Below are positions 33,718 through 45,300 of a stretch of 64,000 nt of DNA, in pieces. How positions within the stretch are numbered: position 1 is the stretch's first letter; each line of letters starts with the position of its first letter. Location: positions 744,001 through 808,000 of the forward strand of contig CATNEN010000033.1 in NCBI GenBank assembly GCA_950097015.1, written 5' to 3'. A model generated the notes under the pieces. The model did not search any database and was not told the origin of the DNA. It was given only the letters and a program-made list of their open reading frames with translations. The stretch comes from Macrostomum hystrix (Eukaryota; Platyhelminthes; Macrostomidae). The position numbers were made by a program, and so were the translations under genes.

Positions 33718-36310
33718 ATGACCAGCCTCTGCGTGTTCAAAGACGGGAGCCTTGACTGCCGGGCTCGCCTGGTCGGCCTCGACGCGCAGGCTCGTGCAAT
33801 CTACGCATTCGGCGACTTCCTGCGCCGTGCTGTCCCGCCAGGGCCGCTGGTGCTACGCCGACGGTCGCCTGGCCGAGAGTCTGCAGGCAGACGTCCTCGG
33901 CCGGACAAGGTGCTTGGCTGCCGGGCCGGACGGTGTCTACCTGGTTGACGAGGCCGGCGGTCGGGTCAGCTTCCTGGCGTGGGGCCGGGCCGCCTTGTGC
34001 CCCCTAACTCTGCCCATTGCTGGTGAGTTGATAGGCTCAACATGCACTAGGCTACAATCCCCACTAAGCTACAACCCCCACTAGGCTACAACCCCACTAG
34101 GCTACAACCCCCACTAGGCTACTATCTTCACTAAGCTACAATCCCCACTAGGCTACAATCCCCACTAGGCTACAACCCCCACTAGGCTACAATCCCCACT
34201 AGGCTACAATCCCCACTAGGCTACAATCCCCACTAGGCTACAATCCCCACTAGGCTACAATCCCCACTAGGCTACAATCCCCACTAGGCTACAGTCCCCT
34301 GTTCGTGGAGTCCTAATTCGTTGGTATCCGTAACTATATCAAAAGTGTTTGAGTCTAGTTCCTAGTTCTCAATTCCCCATTCGATTCCCAGGCCTTCGCA
34401 TCGACTCCGTAGCCTGCAGCGATCGCAGCGTCCTGTTGCTAACCGAATGCGGCAACGTGTACAGCATGGGCTCCGGTCCCTGCCTGGGCCTTGGCGAGCC
34501 CGACCCAGCAAAGGTGGCCGCCGGCCCAGTTCAGCTGCGCGGCCTCACCAGAATCTGCCAGATCGTCTGCGGTCGCCGGCACTGTCTAGCGTTGCGCAAT
34601 TGTCACAGAAAGAATGCCGACTTGGCCGGAGCTCTCGCCGCCGGGCCCAGCCAGCAGGACGACTCGGCCAGCCTGCCCTGGCTTGCCACATTCTCCAACT
34701 ATACCAGCAGCTTCCTGCGCTCCAGCATCCCGAGCTTCATCGCCGACCGGCTTCCTGCCGCTGCCGACCGGCCGCAGGAGCTGCTGCGGGCCACCCTTCT
34801 GGGCCGCCTGGTTGTCGGCCGACAACAGCCGCCACCTCAGCTGCAGCAGCAGCAGCAGCAGCAGCAGCAGCTTCAATCGTTCGGCATCATCGCCAGACGA
34901 TCTAGTAACGGTCCTCGCGGTCTCTACAGCCGATGCGGGATTATCAGCGGAGGAAGTGGCCCTGCTGGCTGACGAAGCCGCTCTGGCCAGCCTAGGACTA
35001 GACCAGGCCTCTCTGGTCCTGGGGAAACCTTCGCTTCAGCAGCAGCAGCAGCAGCAGCATCCCACTCACGTCGGCACCTGCACCCTCGATGTTGCGCAAT
35101 CTGGCTCTTGGCAGCGAGTCTGTCCAGTCTGCGCTGCAGGAGCGACTCAAGAAGATCTCCAGCCTGTCCCAGATGTTCAGCCTCAGTCAGAACTCCGTGG
35201 ACTCTGCCGGTGGCAGCGGATCAGCTCCGGCCCCGACAGCGGCGACGACCAACGCTGCTATGGCCTCCTCCGCAGCCGACGCTGATGCCGAGGATGCTGA
35301 CGCCGGACGATCTGTGGACTCCACCAGCACATCGTCGGTGTTTGGCAGCTCGTCGAATCCAAGCGCCACCCAGTCGCCGGAGAAGCGAAAGCAAACCGGC
35401 CAAGCCATTGAAGCCGGCGTCGCGAACGAGGAAGATGGGACAGTTCGGCCGCGCTGGAAGGTCCGGCCGCCGGACAGCGGAGCCTCCGCGCGCGGCCAGC
35501 GTCGGGCCCGGCTGGAGCACGCCAGCCTGCACTGGGGAGAGAGCTCCGTCTACAGCTGGGGCGACAACAGCCACGGCCAGCTGGGCATCGCCGACCAGCC
35601 CGGTCCGCAGCTCCGGCCAGTGTGCGTGGTGGCTCTGGAAGGCCGCGACATTGTCCGACTGGGCGCCGGCTCCGCTCATTCCGTAGCTCTTACCGGCTTC
35701 GGACAGGCGCTCACCTGGGGTGACAACTCGCGTCGCCAGCTGGGCAGGCGGATTTCAGCCCGCCTCCGCCGCAGCCGCCGCAGCATCGGCTGCCAGTTCG
35801 GACAAAGCTTCGACTGCCGCAGGGGAAGCTGTCAGCAGCTGCTGCTGCAGCCAGCCGTTGCCAGCCGAGACGCCGATTCCCTGCGCAGTCTGGGACGTGG
35901 CCGCCCAGGACGACTGGACAGCCCTGACCGTGTACATTCGCCAGCAGCGCCCGGATGTCTTCGTGTTTGGCAACTGCGCCAGAGACAATGCAGGCGGCGA
36001 TTTTGGCGGCGGAGACGGATCTAGCGGTGCCTCCGGCAGCTCTGCTGGCAAAGACGGTGACTCAGCTAGCAGGTTGAACGCCCTGCCAACTGGCAGCTTT
36101 GTTAGTCACGTGGCCTGCGCCGACAGGGTCTGCTGCTGCGTCGTGGTCGAAGATGACGCTGAGCATCGACGGCGTTGGGCTGCTCTGACCGCCCGAGTTC
36201 TGCACGAATTGCTGGCCGGAGAGAAGGCGTACCTCCAGCGCCTGCTGGGCCTGCACGCGGCCTGTGTCCAGCCGGTTGCCAGGCGGCGCGAGCTGCACGA
36301 CCTCATGCAG
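33718..36310 (+). CDS. ALS2: ALS2 exons 1-2: RCC1-like domain with a long disordered insert
   Basis: Recognisable RCC1-type blades are CGNVYSMGSGPCLGLGEPD followed by QIVCGRRHCLAL, then later SSVYSWGDNSHGQLGIAD followed by VRLGAGSAHSVALTG and LTWGDNSRRQLG. Between them is a 300-residue Ser/Ala/Asp-rich insert with two CAG (Gln) runs, 34846-34870 and 35038-35060. The reading frame moves +1 near 33830, at or just after each CAG run, and at about 35746, where dropping one A (GGGCAGGCGG) restores LGGGFQPA. The last 40 residues (LTARVLHELLAGEKAYLQRL) start the DH domain. Short introns ending at CAG repeats are an alternative explanation for the two CAG-run shifts. Confidence 0.8.
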
Positions 36311-39300
36311 GTGAGCGATGAATGATATACCATGCTCACCAGGCATTTACCTGTCACGGATGATGTTTTTCCCCTTTCCTGATCTACCAACAAATCCCCA
36401 AATAGGGAAGCTTATCCTCTTTCCTGATTTTCTCACCAATCCCCATTTCCGGAAGTTTATCTCCTTGCCAAATCTACATAACAATCTCAAAAATGTTCAC
36501 TTTATCACTTCCGTGAGTCCGGATGGAGCAGGCATTGGCATCAAGCAGCTTTATTGATTCATTTAATTGATTGGCTGGTACATTTTACTATTCCTTTAAA
36601 TCAACACTGATCCCATCTCAGGAGGCGCCCTGGGGTACCGCCATGCTCAGCCTGTTTGACAGCACCGTGCACCTGCTGCACCTGGCCTACCTAAACTGCC
36701 AGCACCTGACCAGGGTGCTCAAGAACGAATTGGACCTGGCCGACACGCCGATGTTCGGCTGGCGGGACTCGTTTCTCAGCAAATTCGAATTTCATCTGGC
36801 CAGCCTGGCCGACTGCGTTGCTGTCAACGCCTTCGCCAGCCTATTGAAGTCGGCCGACTCCGTCATCGACGATCGGCAGCTGTTCGCCGGCCTGACGCCG
36901 TCGCCAGCCAAAGGCGAGGAGCGCCAGGAAGCCTTGCGAGGTCGCTTCATGGAGCCGCTGCGCCGGCTGGACACCTACAGGAGCCTCCTGCGCCAGCTCG
37001 CGCCCTCGCCGAATCCGCCGCAGTCCACCGACGACGAAGACTCCTCGGCGGCTGAGGCCTCCGATGCCGCGGATTCCGGCTCTGCCGCGGCTTCAGCCGG
37101 GGTCGACCGACCATCCGGCCTTGACGCGGCTTGGAATTTGCGAATGTCGCTGGACAAACTGGCCGAACGACGCGAAGCCGAGCTGCAGTCGGCCGCCTCG
37201 ACCGTTGAGCGCTACCTCAGCCTGAACGCCAAGGCCATGCAGCAGCTGCTAAAGCCGAAGCGGCGACTGCTGTTTGACAGCAAGTTCGCGCCTGCCTACG
37301 CTACCAAGAGCCTGCGCGGCTCCAGCTCCACTGCCTACCTGCTGTTTGATGACGCCTTTGTGCAGGTGTGCGGTCTTTATACAACTTCTATCTTTATCCA
37401 TGTTACTATGGCTACCATCTGTGAGAGAAGTTAGTATAGCCCGGTTATTAGAGTTTTGGACTTATAAACTGAAGGTCGAGGGTTAGAATCGCAGATTAAA
37501 TCAAAACAAATTGTGTCCTTAGGCAAGATGTTTCATTCCCCGGAGCTTCAATTCACCCAGATCGTGTGGTCGTAAGGGCCTCCCCAGTCCACGGACTGAA
37601 CAGCTGTACTCTGGCTAGCGTGAGCGTTTGTAGGATTCAGTTCCCATGAGCTCTGGGATGAACGTGGAATCCGAAGATTAATGTTAAGAAAAAAGGGGAG
37701 AGTGGTAATAGGAATAAAGGGGGGCTTGATGACGGGAAAAAAGGGGGAGATGACGGGAAAGGGGATTCATAATGGGAAGAAATGGAGATTGATAATGGGA
37801 AGAAATGGGAGATAAATAATGGGAAGAAATTGAAGATTGATAATGGGAAGAAATGGGAGATTGATAATGGGAAGAAATTGGAGATTGATAACGGGGAGAA
37901 ATGGGAGATTGATAATGGGAAGAAATGGGAGATTGATAATGGGAAGAAATGGAGATAGATAATAGAGATTATGGTGATATTGATGGTTGTAAAAGGGGAG
38001 AATGTAGCTGGGGAGCAAGGTGACAGCTGACAAAATAGGCACACCTGGCACCTCGCGCTCTCCGCAGGTTCACGGCTCCAGCGTGACGGTGTGGCCTCTA
38101 GCCGTGCTGTGGCTGGACCCTCACGACACGCAGAGCTCCTCGGGCGGCTCGTCTGGCAGTTCGGCGTCGCCGTCGCCACAGTCGGTGGAGAGTCAGGCCA
38201 AGATGATCCTGCTCAAGACTCCGGAGGACACTCTCAAATTGTTCTTCTCGGCCTGGGAGGATAAGACCAACTGGGTCACTAACCTGTACAGGGCTATTAA
38301 CACCGTTGTCAATAGCAACGTGCTGTCGCAGCGCAGGTCAACAGCCCTGACCGTCTGTCCGCCCGAACAACGCTACGGTGTTTACACATTCAAGGTGAGT
38401 GTTTTCAATCGGAGAAATATATGTCGCTTTAGTCGTCAGTGTTATTGGAGAAATGTTTACGGAATCGAACTTCGTGACCTATATTGACCAACTAAAATAC
38501 GTGAAAAATCCGTATTTTGTCTTCTCATTGCTGTTGCTCTTCTTCTAGAAGGAGGCCGGTTGGTCATCAAAAGCGTCCAAAGCGGGCAGGAAAGAGGTGA
38601 CTCGGTCGCTGATTTGCTTACCTGATTCGCTTATTTTAACCTCATCGTAGGTCAGAGCGGACCTTGCGATTTCTCATTTTGCACCGGATAGCAATTTAAA
38701 ACTGACACAAACGGTGAATGCTGAGGAAATATTATCAAATTCTTTTTTTAATCCAGACATTGTCGCACAGCTATTTTGCTTATGGACACAAAGTTTTTTT
38801 TAACCTCTGCGATTTTTTTAAACTTATCCTGTGAGTTATCCGCTGCATACCAGATTTTTTTAGCCAATTAGTTAGTTTCGGCTGAGCTTAACTAGCTAGA
38901 GAATCACAATTTGGTGATTTAAATATTTGGTCAAGTTTTCAGGTAATCATTAATCAGCGATTACGTGTTCCCGGACACCAGGATTTGATTAATTGGGATT
39001 CTAAGAAAAAAGAATTTGATAAATTGGGATTCTAAGAAACCAGTATTTTATAAATTGGGATTCTAAGAAACCATGGATTTTATAAATTGGGATTCTAAGA
39101 AATCCGGATTTGATAAATTGAGATTCTAGGAAACCAGGATTTTATAAATTGGGATTCTAAGAAATCCGGATTTGATAAATTGAGATTCTAGGAAACCAGG
39201 ATTATATAACTTGGAATTCCAGGAAACCTGGATTTTATTAATTGGAATTCCAGGAAACCTGGATTTTATTAATTGGAATTCCAGGAAACCTGGATTTTAT

Positions 39301-42300
39301 GAATTGAGCTTTTAGGGAATTCTTTTACTAGATGTTAAAGAATTTTAACATTTTAACATATTAAATGATTTTTTGGATGTTAAAGAATAACAATGAATTT
39401 TGTGGCGAATCCCCAGGTACTTGTTATTTAATCAAATTTTAATACTGCTTCAGTGTTAAAATATTTGGAAGTTTTGTTGACGATTTTAGCTTTCGCAGTA
39501 CCAATAAGCCTTGTATTTTTAGTCTGAGAGTTGTATAAAAAACTTTTAGTTATGTAGGAGTCCCAACTATTAACAAAACAGTTAATTAGCACAATTAATT
39601 AGATAGTTTTTTACACTAAAACCAATAGCCAATTGGCACTCATCTATTGTTGTTTAAATTAAAACTGTCTCGCTTCTCTAACGATTTTATTTAAAAAATC
39701 GTAAATACGGATACTCGTAGTCTCAAGCTAACACAAATGGTTCGCAGCTGTTTCTGGTGACTAATATTTACATTTTTAGTCAACAATAGTTTTATTACAG
39801 TTTTACAGACACTGGCTGAGAAGATATTTTCGATATGAAATTATTATCATTAATTTATTATTATTCTAAAGTACTCTGAAACATGCACTTTTAAAGTACA
39901 TTAAAAGACGTACTTTTTAAGTTTATCGCCACGCATTTTAAAGAACACAGATAAATAAATTCCAGTCGTGAACTTCAAAAAATACATTTTCAAATGCACT
40001 TTAGAAACTTTTACGACACACCTGGCTCTTCGATTTTGCATTGCAGTGTAGGTTTATTCTTAGGTTTGACATATTTATGCATTGTCATTTTTCAGGCCGG
40101 CAACTTCAAAGACTGCACCTACTCCGGCTTCTGGCAATCCGGCCTGATGGAGGGTCAGGGCCGCCTCGTGTTCCCCAATAAGAGCTTCTTTATCGGCCAT
40201 TTCGCTCGCAATCGCATGCATGGCCAGGGCGTCTTCACAACGCCAGCTACGTCTAATGCTTCGGAGTCGCGTAGCAACGGCGGCGGCGTCCTCAGCAACT
40301 TGGACAAATCATCTTCGTCGGCTGCTGCTTCGACGGGCGGCGCTTCGTCGGCCGGTGGTATGGCGACCGGTGCCACGGCGGCTGGAGGTGCCAGCGGCGG
40401 GGGCGCGCCAGCCGAAGGCCCTGGAGGAGATTCGCGAAGGCGCCTGGCGGGACAATGTCCAGTGCGGCCGCGGCTCGGTGCGCTACGCCAACGGCGACGA
40501 ATACTTCGGCAACTTTGTCGACGGTCAACGCGACGGTTTCGGTCACTTTCAGCAGTACCAGTCCGGCCGGCTGGCCTGCACCTACATTGGCGAATGGCGA
40601 CGGGACGTCAGGCACGGCTACGGAGTGGAGTACTCGGAGCGCACAGGCCAGCACTACTCCGGCTACTGGGTTAACAATCTCAGGCACGGCTGCGGAGTTC
40701 TGCTAACGCTGGACGGCGCTTATAAGCGCGGCGGATTCGACAAAGGCGACCTCACTGGGCCGGGACTTGTGGTGCGCGGTCACTGCGGCGGCTCAGGCGG
40801 CGCCGCGGACTCCTTGCTGCTTTACGACGGAGAACTGACCGCAGGCCGGCCGCAGGGCAAGGGCGTACTGTACGCTGGCGGCCTGGCCCTAACTGGCGCC
40901 TTCTCCGGCGACTTTGACGAATTGAAAATTCAATGGCAGCGTCAGGCGAAGGATTGGCAGTGGCAGCGAGGCTTTCGGAGAGTCAGCTATGCCGGTGAGG
41001 GAGAAAGGGGAGAATTGGGCTTGGGAGAAATGGGAGAATTGGGATGGGGAGAAAAGGGAGAAATGGGAGAATTGGGATGGGGAGAAAGGGGAGAATTGGG
41101 CTTGGGAGAAATGGGAGAATTGGGATGGGGAGAAAGGGGAGAATTGGGCTTGGGAGAAATAGGAGAATTGGGATGGGGGAGAAAGGGAAGAATTGGGCTT
41201 GGGAGAAATGGGAGAAAGGGGAGAAATGGGAGAATTTGGATGGGGAGAAAGGGAAGAATTGGGCTTGGGAGAAATGGGAGAATTTGGATGGGGAGAAAGG
41301 GGAGAATTGGGCTGGGTAGAAAGAAGAGAATTGGGCTGGGGAGAAAAGGAAAACTAGGCTGGGGAGAAAGGGGAGAATGGGGCTGAGCAGTTAGGGGGGA
41401 ATTGGGCTGGGGAGAAGTGAGATTATTGATATGGAGAGATCGAGACATATTGGCTGATTGTGAAAAGAGGGGCTGCGGGGAAAGTGACACGCCGAAGAAG
41501 TCAAACAGAATGTCAAAGTTAACTTTGCTTTTAGGATCTCAGGAGAATAGTTTTCAATACCTATTGTGCGAGATTTTTTTCTCACTCCCAGGCAGCCGCA
41601 GAGCGCTTCATGCCCAGCCTGGCCGCCCTGCTGAAATCCGAGTGCGGCCCACCCGCCGGCCAGCAGCAGTTCTGCGTGCCGGCCGATGACAAATGGTCGG
41701 CCCTGTTTGCCGAGTGCCGCGAACTGCTCTGGCGCGGCTACGCAGGCGTCGCAGAAGACACACCGGAGGAGCGGGCTCGCGTGGCCTGGCGCAATGTGGC
41801 CCAGGCGATCGCCGCCCAGGCCGAGATGGGCTCGGCGCCAAGGCAGCACGCCGAGCTGGAGGCGCTGCAGCGCATTCCAGACCCGGAGCAGGTGGGCGAG
41901 CAACGACCTTTCAGGGCCGGGACACTCGGGCTGGGAGTTACGACCACCTTGATCGATGATCACTGACATCCCAGATACCCACTGGCATCCTAGATCCCCA
42001 CTGACATCCCAGATACCCACTGGCATCCTAGATCCCCACTGACATCCCAGATCCCCACTGACTTCCTAGATCCACACTGACGTCCCAGATCCCATTGACA
42101 TCCCAGATCCCACTGACATCCAGATCCCCACTGACATGCCAGATCCCCACACTGACATCCCAAATCCACGCTGACATCCCAGATCCCCACAACCGTTCCA
42201 TATTTTCACTAAACATCCCAGTTCAAACCAACATCCCGGATCCCGGATCTGTTAAACCTTTAGGACCACAGAAGCCTTGAAAAGCCAGATACTTAACTGC

Positions 42301-45300
42301 CTTACAGATTCGGCATCTTAATAGTACTTGAGGATTTGTAATAACTTAATAATAATAATTACAGGAGGGCTGCGGGAAATGGCACATCATTTGGTGACAG
42401 TGGACCCGCAGCCAGCGAGTAGGCGATTCTGACTCCTGAGCACACACGCACACAGATACTGTACGCAGGCAATCGCTCACACCGGTGTGTACATCTGCCC
42501 TGACTTTCTCATCGTCAGGCAGTGCACACTTCATTGTGCCATGGAGGTTGGCCCTCAAGGGCGTTAATTGCACCACAGGCCCCCAAGCCTTCTCTCCGCG
42601 GCTGCGCCCCAAATAAACATGGTCTCGCCGTAGAATCAAAAGCGCAGGAGGCAAACGCGTTAACCGCTCTGCCACCGACCACCCTACTTGAGTCTTATTC
42701 CTCGCTTTAATTGAGCACCCAAGCTACTGACTGCAGCAGTCCCACTGACGCACCCCGCCGCCCAATCTACCCAGGCGCTAACCCTAGAGAGTCTGGAGCG
42801 CATCAAGGACTACTTGGGCCGCGCGTTCGCCTGCCGAGCGCATCCGCTTGGCGACCTCATGGCCTCCCTGGTGCGCGCCTTCGACCTGAGCTACGCCAAC
42901 TGCGCCGCTCATCCCCTGATGCTGCTGCACGCTCGCGAGGAAGTCCAGTCGGTTGTGTCCAGGCTGTACCAGCTGGCCCGGGCCTTGTTCCCCTGCCTGC
43001 CAATGGAGCAGCAGTTTGTTGAAATCTATCCGGCCGGGCACCGGTTCGGCGTCGAGCCAATCAAACACTTTGGCGACGTGCGCGTCATTGACGAGGGTCA
43101 CGTGACGGCCAGCTATCAGTTCCTGTCGGACAATTTCCTGCGCAGCTTCTTCCTGCCGCCGGTGTTTCCCACTCTGTTTAATTTGTACGTTCTGGCCGGA
43201 GCCAGAGAAAAGGACTATTATTTGCGCAAGGTGAAGGGTCCTCTTATTTATGCTGTCTAGTATTGCTTTAGTGCACACGGTTGCTTACACTTAGTTACTG
43301 TGCTAGCCTGCATGTTGGCGTTGGGCTTTTAATTTTTAGTTCCAGCACTTGATCTAACAGCCTACCTGCATTCTCATTCTGCTCTCATTCCTAGATCCCC
43401 ACTGCCATCCCAGATCCCCACTACCATCTTAGACCCCCACTACCATCTTAGATCCCCACTACCATCTTAGACCCCCACTACCATCTTAGACCCCCACTAC
43501 CATCTTAGATCCCCACTACCATCTTAGATCCCCACTACCATCTTAGATCCCCACTACCATCTTAGATCCCCACTACCATCTTAGATCCCCACTACCATCT
43601 TAGACCCCCACTACCATCTTAGACCCCCACTACCATCTTAGATCCCCACTACCATCTTAGACCCCCACTACCATCTTAGATCCCCACTACCATCTTAGAC
43701 CCCCACTACCATCTTAGATCCCCACTACCATCTTAGATCCCCACTACCATCTTAGATCCCCACTACCATCTTAGATCCCCACTGCCATCTTAGATCCCCA
43801 CTACCATCTTAGACCCCCACTACCATCTTAGACCCCCACTACCATCTTAGATCCCCACTACCATCTTAGATCCCCACTGCCATCTTAGATCCCCACTACC
43901 ATCTTAGATCCCCACTACCATCTTAGATCCCCACTACCATCTTAGATCCCCACTACCATCTTAGATCCCCACTACCATCTTAGATCCCCACTACCATCTT
44001 AGATCCCCACTACCATCTTAGATCCCCACTACCATCTTAGATCCCCACTACCATCTTAGACCCCCACTACCATCTTAGATCCCCACTACCATCTTAGATC
44101 CCCACTACCATCTTAGATCCCCACTACCATCTTAGATCCCCACTACCATCTTAGATCCCCACTACCATCTTAGACCCCCACTACCATCTTAGATCCCCAC
44201 TACCATCTTAGACCCCCACTACCATCTTAGACCCCCACTACCATCTTAGATCCCCACTACCATCTTAGATCCCCACTACCATCTTAGATCCCCACTACCA
44301 TCTTAGATCCCCACTACCATCTTAGATCCCCACTACCATTTTAGATCCCCACTACCATCTTAGATCCCCACTACCATCTTAGATCCCCACTACCATCCCA
44401 GATCCCCACTACCATCTTAGATCCCCACTACCATCTTAGATCCCCACTACCATTTTAGATCCCCACTACCATCTTAGATCCCCACTGCCATCTTAGATCC
44501 CCACTACCATCTTAGATCCCCACTACCATCTTAGATCCCCACTACCATCTTAGATCCCCACTACCATCTTAGATCCCCACTACCATCTTAGATCCCCACT
44601 ACCATCTTAGATCCCCACTACCATCTTAGATCCCCACTACCATCTTAGATCCCCACTACCATCTTAGACCCCCACTACCATCTTAGATCCCCACTACCAT
44701 CTTAGATCCCCACTGCCATCTTAGACCCCCACTACCATCTTAGATCCCCACTACCATCTTAGACCCCCACTACCATCTTAGATCCCCACTACCATCTTAG
44801 ACCCCCACTACCATCTTAGATCCCCACTACCATCTTAGATCCCCACTGCCATCTTAGATCCCCACTACCATCTTAGACCCCCACTACCATCTTAGACCCC
44901 CACTACCATCTTAGATCCCCACTACCATCTTAGATCCCCACTGCCATCTTAGATCCCCACTACCATCTTAGATCCCCACTACCATCTTAGATCCCCACTA
45001 CCATCTTAGATCCCCACTACCATCTTAGATCCCCACTACCATCTTAGATCCCCACTACCATCTTAGATCCCCACTACCATCTTAGATCCCCACTACCATC
45101 TTAGACCCCCACTACCATCTTAGATCCCCACTACCATCTTAGATCCCCACTGCCATCTTAGATCCCCACTACCATCTTAGACCCCCACTACCATCTTAGA
45201 CCCCCACTACCATCTTAGATCCCCACTACCATCTTAGATCCCCACTGCCATCTTAGATCCCCACTACCATCTTAGATCCCCACTACCATCTTAGATCCCC

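Noticed and set aside
42625-42684. A functional tRNA gene on the minus strand
   Set aside because: The A box is good but the B box is degenerate, the acceptor arms do not pair, and the sequence is flanked by a SINE body and a target-site duplication.
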